A DNA stretch of 64,000 nucleotides from Halicephalobus mephisto (taxonomy: Eukaryota; Nematoda; Chromadorea; Rhabditida; Panagrolaimidae): the NCBI GenBank assembly GCA_009193035.1, contig SWDT01000013.1, positions 372,001 to 436,000 of the forward strand, written 5' to 3'. A program made the translations under genes and the position numbers. Below the pieces are notes generated by a model. It did not search any database. It saw only the letters and a list, made by a program, of their open reading frames with translations, and had not been told where the DNA came from. Positions 33,111-44,919 of this stretch are shown one piece after another (position 1 is the first letter of the stretch; every line of letters starts with the position of its first letter).

Positions 33111-34267
33111 TTAACAATTGCATTTTTTATTTTTTTCCGGTACTGGATCGGACACTAGTTTGATGACGTTGTTCGAGACTTCCGAGGTTACTGTATTTCT
33201 TTCCAATATTTTTTTATAAGCTTCTTCGACGAGTTTCCTGAAGGCTAATTGGATATTAACATTCTCCAAAGCCGATGTTTCAAAGAAAAGGCAGTTTTTA
33301 TCAATGGCATACTGTTGAACTTCATCACGAGGAACTTTTCTGTTTTTTTTCAAATCTAATTTTGTCCCAATCAACATGATTACAGCGTCGTCTTCGATGT
33401 ATTTTCTGATCTGGAAAATGTTAAAAATTAAAAATTGAAAGTTGATTTTACAAATCAAATTCTCCACTTTCGGTCCTGACACGAAAGATGGTTTGAATCA
33501 AGTTATTTAGTTTTAGTCCTGACACGAAAGATGATTTAAATAAAGTTATTCACTTTCGGTCCTAACACGAAAGATGGTTTGAATCAAGTTATTCAGTTTT
33601 AGTCCTGACGCGAAAAATTATTTGAATCAAATTCTCCATTTCTGGTCCTAACACGAAAGATGATTTGAATCAAATTCTCCACTTCTGGTCCTGACACGAA
33701 AAAATTTAAATAAAGTTATTCACTTTCGGTCCTGACACGAAAGATGGTTTTATTCCTTCCATATCGGTTTGAATGATTTTTAAATAGTTTTTTATTTATA
33801 AAAAAGAGAAAAAATCCTATCTTCAGTTAGAAAAATTTCATAAAAAATAACAAATTCATTAAATTTAAATTCACATTAGGGCCAAAATTAAATATTTAAA
33901 GATTTTTGTGACAAAAGATGTAATTTAAAAAAACTTACTTCTTCCATCCAAAATTCTTTAATTTTTACAAATGAATCGTATTTCGTAATATCGTAGACAC
34001 AAGCAACGGCATTGGCTCCTCTATAATAAGCAGAAGTCAGGATTCTCTGTAATAAGCAGAAGTCAGGATTCTGAATCTTTCTTGTCCAGTTGTGTCCCAA
34101 ATGTGAACTCCGATTTTTTTGTTGAGGATTTCAAATAACTGGATTTGGAATTCACAGCCGATGGTTCCGATGATCTTCGAGAGGTCGTGGCCGAAGAAGG
34201 ATCCGAAAAGCCACGATTTTCCGACTCCCATTTCTCCGACTAGAATCAGTTTTAAAATTTCTGCCAT
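33111..34267 (-). pseudogene. Rab-like small GTPase broken by a 26-bp tandem duplication
   Basis: Exons 34267-33939 and 33410-33111. All Rab boxes are present: GEMGVGKSWL (P-loop), GTIGCEF, WDTTGQERF, GTKLDL and ETSAL, with a C-terminal CNC for geranylgeranylation. Within exon 1 the 26 bp at 34021-34046 are repeated at 34047-34072 (one difference), so after TSAYYRE the frame hits a TGA. Removing one copy restores a 200-residue Rab with the smooth text ILTSAYYRGANAVACVYD. The rest looks unmutated, so the event is recent, or an assembly artefact. The family controls vesicle traffic. It is the first of three tandem paralogues that share the GKSWL P-loop variant and the position of the single intron. 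Confidence 0.85.
33475..33745. repeat. tandem repeat in Rab intron
   Basis: Four to five degenerate units of about 60 bp built on TTTCGGTCCTGACACGAAAG and ATGGTTTGAATCAAGTTATT. The GGTCCTGAC core is shared with the arrays in globin intron 2 (2.7-3.8 kb). Confidence 0.8.
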
Positions 34268-34890
34268 TTTTTAAAAATTTGATTAATCAAAATGCAGAAT
34301 ATTGATTAATTGCTATCATTTGAAGGTCTATAACTACGATGAATAAAAACATTAATTATTGATAAAAACGAAGAATTTCCTAACATTTCATTATTTTCGA
34401 AAACATCGCAAGTCACAACGTGATTCACCTTGTCTTCTAGTACCCGATCGAGAGGGCATTTTTCTTAGAATTTATCTCATAATAGGAATCGAAGATAAAA
34501 AAGAGGAATAAGAATAAAGAAAAAGCCAAAAAAATACGTGTTCCGCACCCACGTAAAAAAGGAAAAACGGGGAAAGAAGGGTCTCGCAACGAAAGGAACA
34601 AGACGCGGGCGGGAAAACTTTTGTAATTTATTATTATCAATTTTTCCAAGAAATAAAGTTTGGCATTTTTATATATTTTGGCTGCGACTCGCTACTATTT
34701 ACATCTAATCCCGTCTAGTAGAAGAAGTATAGACTCCGTAAATCTCTTTCAGGAATATATAAATTAAAAAATTCAATGTACTATGGAAGACTTAATTTTT
34801 TTCTGATCAGGATTTTCGATGGCTTTTATGCGAAATTTCACGTGTGCATGGAAACAAAGAACTTATCACGATCATCAGATTTCGTAATTA
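34268..34890. other. intergenic upstream of the first Rab-like gene
   Basis: Presumed promoter region on the minus strand, with a purine-rich GC-containing patch at 34490-34620. No gene recognised. Confidence 0.4.
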
Positions 34891-34894
34891 AAGT

Positions 34895-35200
34895 TTATTT
34901 TATTTTTAAGTAGATTTTTCCAAGAAACACCACTCCCATAGGAATGATTAACTTTCATCATGATTATCAGAGATTTCATAACGAGAGTTAACTTTGTTAT
35001 ATTTTCAAATTACTTTTTGTACATAACTCCACTCCCATATAAAAACGATTAACTTTCATTATGATTATCAGAGATTTCATAACGAGAGTTAACTTTTTTT
35101 TATTTTTAAGAGTTAACTTTTTTTTATTTTCAAATTACTTTTTGTACATAACTCCACTCCCATAGGAACGATTAACTTTCATCATGATTATCAGAAACTT
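34895..35200. repeat. tandem repeat of about 110 bp
   Basis: Three incomplete copies of a unit containing CATGATTATCAGAGATTTCA, TAACGAGAGTTAACTTT and TTTTGTACATAACTCCACTC. It lies just downstream of the second Rab-like gene (minus strand). Confidence 0.75.
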
Positions 35201-35253
35201 CTCATTTTATAATACAAAAATTTCAATTTTTATTAATTTAATACAATTAAACT

Positions 35254-35911
35254 TTAAAAATTACAACATTTCGGAGATTCTTTGGGTTCATCTGCAGATA
35301 GAGCTTCATGGAGTCTGATAGCGTCGATAGTGTCACGGACTTTTCTGTGATCCATGTCGAGTTTTTTCCTATAAGCTTCTTCGACAATTTTCTTGAAAGT
35401 TGATTCAACATTAACATTGTTCAAAGCAGAGGTTTCGGCGAAAAACCATTTGTGTTCCATAGCTAACTCCATGGCTTCTACCGTAGTGACTCTTCTTTGT
35501 TTTTCCAAGTCTATCTTGGTCCCCACTAGCATGACAATATACTCGTCCCCGGCATATTTCCTGACCTGAAGAATATTCAAAAGTCACATTACTAGTAAAA
35601 ATACTTACTTGTTCCATCCAATATTCTTTGATTCTCATAAAAGAGGAATAATTAGTGACATCGTAGATCATGATGATGGCATTGGCCCCTCGGTAGTACA
35701 TGGGGGCCAAACTGCTGAATTTCTCCTGTCCATTGGTATCCCATAATTGGGCTCTTACTTCTTTTCCGTCGATATTGAAGGATTGAGCGTTGAAATGGAT
35801 CCCAATAGTGCCCGTTATCTTGGATAGATCACAGCCATAATAAGACCCAACAAGCCAGGATTTCCCGCTGCCAGATTCTCCGATGAACACAATTTTGAGG
35901 ATAAACGTCAT
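35254..35911 (-). CDS. Rab-like small GTPase
   Basis: Two exons (35911-35609, 35565-35254) give 204 aa. GTPase boxes: GESGSGKSWL (P-loop), GTIGIHF (switch I Thr), WDTNGQEKF (switch II, where Rabs normally have DTAGQ), GTKIDL and ETSAL. The C-terminus KCCNF gives a dicysteine for prenylation. The intron falls after EYWMEQ, the same place as in the two neighbours, so the three arose by tandem duplication. The Asn in place of Ala in DTAGQ might change nucleotide cycling. It resembles the Rab1/8/10 group in general form but a specific orthologue is not assigned. Between it and the next gene (35912-37080) there is only AT-rich spacer. Confidence 0.88.
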
Positions 35912-37080
35912 TGTAAAATTCCGTCGGAAATGCTGATGAAAACATGAGAAAAATAAGAGTGTTAAATAAGCGTTATCAATTTTGAAAATACAGAGCTGAT
36001 AACGACTTCAATTATGGATTAAATAATGCTAAAACTAACTGTATTTTGTACATAAGGTTGTTTGAAAAAAATTACTTTTTTTTCTACTTTTGCATATTTT
36101 AAAAACAAATTATATCTTGTTTGACATTCTAATGTTAATTATGTCACAAATATAAAAAATTTTGCATCAAATAAACATAAAATTAAAGTTCTTCCATCAG
36201 AACTGTACGTATAAGTTAAGAAGAACAATCTGTAGTTGATATCTTTTTAACAAAAAACACCGATTGTGATTGTTCATGGACGTACTAATGCGGCCAAATT
36301 GCCCTTTGAATGAACAACCGTGATCCCGATATGGATGTTTGGGTCAGCTGTTTTTCATATATGGAATTGTTTTTTCTAGTTATTCCTTGCTTTTCTTATT
36401 ATCCTATCTTTTGTAATTCATAAATTACAACAAGGTTTTCATCGAAGGACAGTGATATTACTTAAAATACTAAACTTGTACAAAACGTATATCAAAATTC
36501 GCAGACTATCTGATGTTGTATTTTCTTCAATTACTCAGATTTTGATGAGAAATATAACCAGATCATGAGCAGAAATTAAAACATTATTAATATTGTTTGT
36601 GTTCATTGTGATAAGTTTTATAAACATATTAGATAAACAGCAAATCTCATAATTTTAATTTTTCAAAATGAAACTTGCTATAATATTCATGTTTGTTCAA
36701 TTTCAAATGTTTTACATACTGCTTTTTATACTTTAATAGTATATTCTGGACACTTCTGTAGCAACTTCGAGTTCAAGTCTCTTTTCGCTTTTCCTCCAAA
36801 TTAAGCTTTCCTAAAATATCAGCTTTTCAATAAGTTGTTTCACTAACGCCAATTTAGATTCTACTTTTGTCATGGATAATCTTTAATTTTTTCAATTCAT
36901 AGTTCCTTTGTTCGGAAATTTAAACTACAACTCGATATTTGTCTTCAACAATTTAAAAATATCAAATACAGTAACCCTATGGAATAATAAAAGTAAAATA
37001 TTTGAAGGATTAACTTCTCTAAAAAATAAATACATTTAGAAAACAACTATTTATTAGAATATTTTAATAATTGCGAAAAG
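35912..37080. other. intergenic between Rab-like genes, nothing clear
   Basis: About 1.2 kb of AT-rich sequence. A slightly GC-richer piece at 36255-36360 (GTTCATGGACGTACTAATGC) matched nothing known. No gene seen. Confidence 0.4.
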
Positions 37081-37742
37081 TTAAAAGAACCAGCATCTTT
37101 TTTTCTTCACTTCCTGATCGACAGTAATCATTTCAGAACTTCTTTCTGGAGTTACTTCCATTTTTTTCCACTGTCGATAGCTCTGTTCGATCAGCTCCAT
37201 AAAAGCCGGCTCCACATTGGTTTTCTCGAGGGCTGAAGTCTCCATGAAATAGAATCCTTTGGATCGGGCATAGTTGTAGCCTTCTTCTGTTGGAACTTGA
37301 CGTTGATCGGTCAAATCTATTTTATTTCCTATTAGCATTACGGTATAATACTTCTCTATGTATCGTTGAGCCTAGAAAAACATGAATTTCTTTTAATTTT
37401 TATTTTTAATTAAAGTAGTATTTAAGATTAATGTCTCACCTCCTCGAACCAACTTTCGACTTTTTTGAATGAGTCATATCTGGTGACGTCATAGACCAAA
37501 GCTATGGCCCTGGCCCTTTTGTAGAATTGAGGAATGACAGCTCTGAATTTGTCTTGTCCCGCGGTGTCCCACAATTGGATGGCAACTGATTTCTCATCAA
37601 TCTCGACCTGTCTTGAATAAAACGCGACCCCGATTGTCGTACTGACAGAATTTAGATCTTTTCCGAGAAAACAGGATATTAGCCAAGATTTTCCGCAATT
37701 TGCTTCTCCTATAACGATCGTTTTAAGAGGATCTACTGCCAT
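37081..37742 (-). CDS. Rab-like small GTPase
   Basis: Two exons (37742-37440, 37371-37081) give 197 aa. Boxes: GEANCGKSWL (P-loop with Cys before GKS), TTIGVAF, WDTAGQDKF (canonical DTAGQ), GNKIDL and ETSAL. The protein ends KKKRCWFF, a CaaX-like single-Cys prenylation signal unlike the CNC and CCNF ends of its neighbours, so lipid attachment may differ. Intron position (after VESWFEE) matches the other two. The three share a distinctive Trp after GKS. Function is presumably in membrane traffic. No orthologue assigned. Confidence 0.88.
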
Positions 37743-38408
37743 GGATGAAACAGGATTAAATTAGATGAAAAATGTGTAGAATATTGATGAATATGAAGAA
37801 AAATAAAAAATGGCATTCGATAAACGAACGATAAGAAGAGGAAAAACAAAATGGGCGAGTCTCTGCTGTCGGTCCGAGATTGGTTTGTGGACAGTCAAGA
37901 GTTATTGCCTTGGCCCGGTGATCCCGAGTGATGACTTTACAGAGACCACATAACGATCATTTTCTTTATCCAATCAGTTTAGAAAACCTACGAAAAATCA
38001 CAATAAAAATGTTCGAAATTTAATATCGATAAATAAAACTGACAATTTTCAAATTAAAAAATTTATTAAATTTACACAAATAATATTTAAAAAAACATAA
38101 ATTTAAATAAAAAATAAAATTCTTAGATATCGTGTCAGAATTTATTTTTTTATAAAATATTTTTTGATTTGTAATTTTTTAATTATTGATATATTTTTGT
38201 AGACATTTTGATGATTAAAAATGCGATATCAACGAATATTATATTGATTAATCATCAAGCGAATTATTGTGAAATACAGATTTAATGTCTGTTTCGAAAT
38301 CTTTGATAACTATGATGGGTTTTATAAACAAAATTCTAACAATTGAAACCTTGTGAATTCAATGGTGATTCAGAATTCAACATGGAAGTTTTCTTTGCTT
38401 TTACTACT
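37743..38408. other. upstream region of the third Rab-like gene
   Basis: A GC-richer block at 37855-37960 (GGTCCGAGATTGGTTTGTGG, then CCTTGGCCCGGTGATCCCG) stands out in AT-rich DNA and could be the promoter or 5' UTR. The rest is A/T low complexity. Confidence 0.4.
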
Positions 38409-39109
38409 ACATACAAAAACGGGTGTATGGCATATAATATATAGATACATTAAAACAACTCTGAATATGATGTATCAAACGTATCGATGGATTAAAGTAA
38501 TATTGGTGTTGCATATAATGTGTTAGTATATTATGATATCTTTGATCCATTAGATACATTATATTCAATATATCATATATTAAGTTGATATCGGTGCGTT
38601 GCATAGAATGTGTTAGTATATTATGATATCTTTGATCCATTAGATACATTATATTCAATATATCGATGGATTAAAGTAATATTGGTGTTGCATATAATGT
38701 ATTAGTATATTATGATATCTTTGATCCATTAGATCCATTAGATATATTATATTCAATATATCATATATTAAGTTGATATCGGTGCGTTGCATATAATGTG
38801 TTAGTATATTATGATATCTTTGATCCATTAGATACATTATATGCAACGCACCAATATTACTTTAATCCATCGATATATTGAATATAATGTGCTAGTATAT
38901 TATGATATCTTTGATCCATTAGATACATTATATTCAATATATCGATGAATTAAGGTGATATTAGTGGATTGTATTTAATATACAAATAAGTTGTATTTTA
39001 CGTATTAGATACATTAAATTGATATCGGTACATTGTATATAATGTAAAAGTGCATTAAATATAATGTATCTGATACATTAGAGCCGTTTTAACGTATCTT
39101 TTTGTGTGC
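38409..39109. mobile_element. palindromic satellite-like element, copy 2
   Basis: Made of GATACATTATATTCAATATA and TGATATCTTTGATCCATTAG units of about 60-120 bp in both orientations. The left end reads ACATACAAAAACGGGTGTAT then ATAGATACATTAAAACAACT. The right end, read backwards, gives GCACACAAAAAGATACGTTA then AAACGGCTCTAATGTATC. Ends match copies 1 (12.6 kb) and 3 (42.6 kb). Accidental open frames within it are repeat-derived and were ignored. Confidence 0.6.
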
Positions 39110-40888
39110 ATTGAAAGAGTTTTGATTATGTAATAAATCCACGTTGAGGAAACCTTGCTGATCGAGTAATAAAAAAACATAAATCGTGTCTTATAATATA
39201 AGCTACAAAAGTCCTGTTACGACATCTAAAAATCGGAGTAAGTTTACGTCATAGTTCTTTAACTATCTTTTATCGAATTTTAATTTCATAGTCTTTGATT
39301 AACAGTAATTCATTTCGCAAATTAAAATAAATTAAAAAAACATATTTAAAATTATTATACACTATGATCAATAATAATAATAAATTTTTTTTTATTTCTA
39401 AAGAACTGTAGATTTAAATACGGTATCATTTCGCTTATTATGTCAAAAATAAGAATTTCACTTATGCATGTTGTCTTCAAGGAGCAAAATTTAAAGTGGC
39501 ATCAGAAGTCAAAATGATGGAAACTACTGGTATGAAATTCGTTTTTAAATTTTTGTGAAAATTAATTCCGAAATAATCTGTAAACTGTTTTTTCCGATTA
39601 TTTATAAAATTTTGAAAAAATAATTTTTAAACAACGTGAATTTTTATTTAATGTTTTTAGAATAAATTATGGATTTATGAAAACTTTGATTTACGTAACA
39701 GTTCTATTTAATGCAGTTAATTTTTTTCTGATTATTCAATATCCATGATTGTTTTCCACAGCGGAAATATATTATTTATTTTGAGCAAATTAGAATCTTG
39801 TAAGTTTCTAAATCTTCAAAAATTTTACAGAAAATTGGGTAATTTTATATGTCACAAATACTGACGTGATCCGTACATATATTTTTTGATCCAGTAAAAC
39901 AAAAAATTTTCCTTCTTTATTCAGTTGTATTAAGCGTAACACATATCTAGAGGGGGAATTGGACTACAAGAGATAACATGGGAACAGTGAAAGAAAAATA
40001 AAAGTTAATCCTGTGTTGCCACGTATTATTGTGTCAAACATGAACGGGCTTTCATTAAATGTCAGATTCCGAGTCTAACATCGCTTGTCTTCGAAGATAA
40101 TTAAACTTTCATGGTCTTCGGAAGATTCAGTATTTCGCGACATTATGGAATCTGATATGAACTTTCCAGAATATAATAAAAAAATCAATTCTGAGTTGAA
40201 TGTGACGCTTATGAATCCAGTTCTTGTCCGAACAATTTTAGATCTCAGTTTTATTCACTTCTTGCACTATTTCGACAAAGATATGTGATGTAGAAGATAT
40301 TCAGTTCAAACTTTAAATAAAAAATTCCAAAACTTGGAGGAAATTTCTAAGATGTTGTTAAATCTCGAACATATCAGTTTAACTACGGTATTTAAATTTT
40401 TCGCTTTTCCGATTTTAAGAAAACAAAACTAGTTCGATTTTGGTCTCAACAGGAATGATAAAACTATTTTGAATTTGTTTTTAATTTTTTTTTATTAATT
40501 TTAATAAATTTACTTTATTACATTCGAAAATTCCAAAAATATATTGAAAAGAATGCCAGAGGTCATGAGACCATCGTTTTTGTTAAGACAAATGACGAAA
40601 AAAGTTATTTTTTTAAGTGATTTCTTAATCATCAAGTAAAAATCAATACATTCAAAACGATGGATTAAAAGCAATAACGCGAGATGATTGATAAAGAATC
40701 CTTAAGATTATGGTCTCAGGACACGTTGACGGAACAGATTAAGGAATGAAAGCAGGAGTTTTCCCGGAAGTTAGACTCTAAAAATTTCTATAAAAATGAA
40801 TAATCGCACCACAATGTAGATCTTTTAATTTTTTGACGAAGATAATGGAAAATTTTAAAACTTTTAATTAACTAAATTATAGGTAACA
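39110..40888. other. intergenic left of the lipase array, nothing clear
   Basis: AT-rich sequence without a recognised gene. A 67-codon frame at 40085-40288 has no family resemblance and was not accepted. TGATAAAG at about 40690 is a possible GATA-type site for the first lipase. Confidence 0.4.
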
Positions 40889-42107
40889 ATGGCATTTTGG
40901 TCTTACTTTTCTCTTCTTCTGGTTGTCGGGACCAGCTACGGTGCTTATGATGAAAGTCTGATCAGAAACAAACTCATGCCCATGTCTGGAGCGGCTTATT
41001 CGGATAATCCAGCAGCTTGTGTCTCTAATGTATTCTCCAATGGCGAGGTAATGAAGTTACTGTAGTAATTAAAACCTAAGATCAAAGTAATTTTTAGTTA
41101 AAAAGACAAATCACTCTCAGTTGTGACATTTTCAAAGACGACAAATGCTCCGGATTTACGGCAGTCTCCCACGGTGATCAAGCTATCATCATTTCCTTCA
41201 GGTGCGTTATCTGAGTTGGACAAAATACATATTAAAAATTGCAGAGGATCTCAAGGTTTCTTGCAGATCCTTTCCGAAGCTGGTGAATCCGCTTTCGGAA
41301 AGAAAATTCCGTCTCCAATTGGAGGATCCGTTTCTGAATATTTCTACGAAGCTTTCAATCAAGTTTGGAATGCAGGAATGAAGAATGACTTTTTGACTCT
41401 GAAGAACACTTATCCTACCTACAAGATTTGGGTGCGGATTTTGGGATTACCAAACATCAGTAAAAATAAATTTTCAGGTTACTGGACACTCCTTGGGAGG
41501 ATCCATGGCTTCCATCTGTGCTTCCATGATTGTCGGCACGAATCTGGCACCTGCAAGTAACGTCTACTTGTACACCCTTGGACAACCAAGGTTCGACTAA
41601 ATAGTAAATATAAATAACAAAAGTCAATTTTCAGAACCGGTGATACTAGCTTCGCTGCAGCTCATGATGCTTTGGTAAAAAAATTTTGATAAGTATTTTA
41701 CTTTTTTTGATTTGCAGAACCTTGCTGCTAGTTACCGCGTTACTCATCAACAAGATATTGTTCCTCATGTCCCCCCACTTAACTTCGAGAGTTACTACCA
41801 TCACAAATCCGAAGTTTGGTACAACAACGACATGTAAGATGATGTTCAAAATTAAACCACTTGATAATTTAAATTTTCCAGGACGATTGGTCAGTCTTAC
41901 ATTGTCTGTAACGCCGATGAATCTGATTCTTGTTCTGACAGTAATCTCGTTGATCTTAGCGTCAATGAACATCTCCATTACTTTGACAGAATGGTCAGTG
42001 AATATGGAGAAAATGGATGTGTCGGTTCCTTCGCTCAGGTCTTCGGCAAGTTGAAGGAGGAGAACTTCAAGAATGTGCCTCATGATATGCCTAAAATTGC
42101 GCATTAA
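40889..42107 (+). CDS. secreted class 3 lipase (lipase 1 of the array)
   Basis: Seven exons (40889-41047, 41098-41201, 41245-41431, 41478-41590, 41635-41674, 41718-41833, 41882-42107) give 314 aa. Signal peptide MAFWSYFSLLLVVGTSYG. The alpha/beta-hydrolase core has AIIISFRGSQG (oxyanion region), VTGHSLGGSMAS with the nucleophile Ser, HQQDIVPHVPP with the catalytic Asp, and YHHKSEVWY with the catalytic His. This is the Lipase_3 (fungal lipase-like) family, secreted and probably digestive. It has a C-terminal extension with more Cys than the five-exon members. Its structure, exon lengths and even intron sequences match the inverted copy at 51088-52311. Confidence 0.92.
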
Positions 42108-42570
42108 AATTATGAATCAAAGTTGTTTTTTAAATATTAAATAAAATTTTTCCATTATAATTGTAATTTTTAGTTATTTTCAAAGTTCATTTTTAAAAAA
42201 GTCCGTAATTCTAATTCGAAGAAGTCAAAATATTGAATTTGAATTTTTATTGATGACAGAACTTCACAAATAATACAAATCAAAAATAAAAACAAATTTT
42301 TCAAAATTCAATTAATTTTCAAAAAATTGGAAAATATAAAATTTGCTTTTTATCTAATTATTATTAATTTTAAAGAGTATCAAAAATCGACTATAGTGAA
42401 TTTTTGTTGAAACATAAAATCTGTGAAATAAAAATACTATATTTTGGTTATTTTTAATAATGGAAATTATGATAATTCTTTATTTTTTGTTTGAAATGTC
42501 GACAAATTAAAAAAAATCAAATATAATAGATAACTATAGTAGACAAAAAATTCTAATCATCTGCATAACT
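42108..42570. other. AT-rich spacer
   Basis: 3' region of lipase 1 and A/T low complexity. Nothing recognised. Confidence 0.4.
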
Positions 42571-43074
42571 CACAAAAAACAGTACATGATATATAATCCA
42601 TGGATATATTAAAATGATTCTGATGTAGCAGATACATTGAATATAATATATCGATAATAACATAATATATAGATATATTAAAATGATTCTGATGTAGGAG
42701 ATCCATTAAATTCAGTATATCGATAATAACATAATATATAGATATATTAAAATGATTTTGATGTAGGTGATGCATTGAATATAATATATCGATAACAACT
42801 CAATGCATGGATATATTAAAATGACTCTGATGTAGCAGATGCATTGAATATAATATATCGATAATAACATAATATATAGATATATTAAAATGACTCTGAT
42901 GTAGGAGATCCATTAAATTCAGTAGATTAATACATTAAAGTAGCTTCTTTGTATGGGATACATTGTACTTTGTCTATCAATACATTAAGTTAATATTAGT
43001 GTATTGTATTTAATATATTCGTACATTAAATACAATATATCTGGTACATCAGTGCTGTTTTTATATTTTTGTGT
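42571..43074. mobile_element. palindromic satellite-like element, copy 3
   Basis: Four to five units of about 75-80 bp with ATATATAGATATATTAAAAT, GATTCTGATGTAGGAGATCC and AATATATCGATAATAACATA. The left end is CACAAAAAACAGTACATGAT, and the right end, read backwards, begins CTACACAAAAATATAAAAAC. It shares end type and unit style with copies 1 and 2 although the internal units have drifted. Confidence 0.6.
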
Positions 43075-43437
43075 AGATTTCGCTTAATTTTCTCTTTTAC
43101 TTTTAACGTTATTTCACGTTTGCATTTGGAAACAAGCGGATTAGTTACAATTGTCAAAGATTTCAGATTCTGCAACATTATAGAATCTCCTTCAACGTAA
43201 TTTCGGAATTTAAAAAATTAAAATATTTTAAATCCAACCTATACTATTAACAATCTGTCTGAAGATATTCGATGGTGTTTGATTTTTTCTGAATCCAATA
43301 ATTGCACAAATAATTTATATTTTAAGAAAGCGAATCATTTGACTTTGAACTGTTACTCTTTGTTCCGTTTCAAAATAGTCAACAATCTGCTTTACCCCAA
43401 AAACCGATTTAATCATCATTTCTGTCTAATCGACATC
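43075..43437. other. spacer between element copy 3 and lipase 2 promoter
   Basis: AT-rich. No gene recognised; a short frame at 43279-43464 has no resemblance to known proteins. Confidence 0.4.
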
Positions 43438-43515
43438 ATTCCAAACAGGATATCTTCTACATAAGCTCCATCCCGGAATTGCCGACCTTAAAGAATAGGA
43501 TCATACACTGATAAC
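43438..43515 (+). promoter_or_regulatory. lipase 2 promoter block with GATA-type site
   Basis: Contains AGGATATCTTCTACATAAGC, then TCCATCCCGGAATTGCC and CTGATAACAGG with TGATAA at 43509-43514. The same parts, on the other strand and in the same spacing, precede lipases 4, 7 and 8. TGATAA is the core of the binding site of the intestinal GATA factor ELT-2 in C. elegans, so intestinal expression is inferred. Confidence 0.6.
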
Positions 43516-43587
43516 AGGTCCAAAAAAGAAACTAGAAAAAGGGAAACCAAATTTTCATTTTTGTTCCAATTGTAGGTCAGAATCAAA

Positions 43588-44675
43588 ATGAAGAACTTTA
43601 TTATCGTGGAATTGTTCCTGATTTTTGCTGTATCTGCAGACTTCGGTGCCGATTATGACGAAATTTTGGCACGATACAAACTCTGGCCGATGGCAAGTGC
43701 TGCGTTTTCTAGTAATCCGGGGTTGTGTGTAAATGACAATTTCGCAAATGGAACTGTGAGTGATTATTGTTTATGTTTAGTTCGAAATTGAGTTTACAGT
43801 TCAAAAGACAGTACACCGTCAAATGCGATCTTATTCCGAAAGATTCTTGCTCTGGATTCTCTGCGGTTTCTCATTCTGACAAGGCAATCATTCTGTCATT
43901 CAGGTGAATAAAGACGGATTTGAATCATGATTGATGTTAAAATTTTAGAGGTTCCGAAGGGGGTGAACAAATCGCTGATGAAATCGCCGATGGACTTCTA
44001 TACCCTCCTTCGCCTTTCGGTGGTGGTGGAGGAGTCAACAAGTACTTCATGGACGCCTTCGAGTCCATCTGGAACGCTGGCATGAAGAACGATCTCTTAA
44101 GTTTGAAGAATTCGAATCCGGATTACGAACTCTGGGTGACTGGACACTCTCTTGGAGCCGCTATGTCCTCAATTGCCGCTGCATCGATTTCTTACCTAGG
44201 ATACATGGCTCCAGAAAACATCAAACACATTTCCTACGGTCAACCAAGAGTCGGAAATGCCGACTATGCCGCTGCTGTGGACAGACTTATCCCTTATTCC
44301 TTCAGAGTCGTCCATCTCCATGACATTGTTCCCCATTTGCCTGCAAAGGGAGTGTTGGGGTACATCCATCACAAATCTGAAGTTTGGTAAGTAGCTTGTT
44401 CGAAATAATTATGAATTTGTCTATTAACTAATCAGAAAATGACTTAATTGATTCACTTTCAGGTACAACAACAACATGACTGTCGGATCTGCTTATACAG
44501 TTTGTGAAGTTGACGAAGGAGCAGGTTGCAGCGACAGTACTCTCGATTTGAATCCTAATGTAAGTGGGAAATTTTAAACTTAAATAAACATTCGTTTTAG
44601 GATCACGACTACTACTTCAACATCAATGTTGGCTTTGCTGAGAAGGGATGTCCTGGATACAATCCGTATCACTGA
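43588..44675 (+). CDS. secreted class 3 lipase (lipase 2)
   Basis: Five exons (43588-43755, 43800-43903, 43949-44386, 44463-44559, 44601-44675) give 293 aa. Signal peptide MKNFIIVELFLIFAVSADFG. Then ARYKLWPMASAAF, the Cys-containing VKCDLIPKDSCSGFSAV, AIILSFRGSEG, the Gly-rich PSPFGGGGGVNKYF lid-side loop, VTGHSLGAAMSS with the nucleophile Ser, HLHDIVPHLPAKG with the catalytic Asp, and IHHKSEVWYNNNMTV with the catalytic His. The C-terminal YYFNINVGFAEKGCPGYNPYH is shared with other five-exon members. The first intact member of the five-exon subgroup, closest in form to lipases 4 and 6. Confidence 0.93.
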
Positions 44676-44919
44676 ATATGTTGAGGATTTTTAACAGATG
44701 AAATAAAAAAAATATTGAACTTTTCCAAGTCAGATAATAAAAATTGATTTACTTTATATTCTAAAAAGTAATGAATTAGTTAAAATCAAAAATTTAAAAA
44801 ATTAATTTTAAATCTTTGAAGCACTCTAAATACATTTTAGTAAGTCTAATAATTTTCTAAATATTTGAAATAAGGTAATTAAATACGGTTTTTTTGTAAA
44901 TTAAACTTGCTCATACGGT
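44676..44919. other. lipase 2 3' region
   Basis: AT-rich, with AATAAA soon after the stop codon. Nothing else seen. Confidence 0.4.

Noticed and set aside
38407..38846. Open frames with repeating MDQRYHNILTHYMQ text
   Set aside because: They are translations of the palindromic satellite units and follow its period, so they are not a repeat protein gene.
38409..39109. CRISPR-like array (regular repeats)
   Set aside because: Units alternate orientation, spacers are not unique, and the genome is eukaryotic.
40085..40288. 67-codon frame left of the lipase array
   Set aside because: No signal peptide, splice context or homology recognised. It does not resemble a lipase exon.
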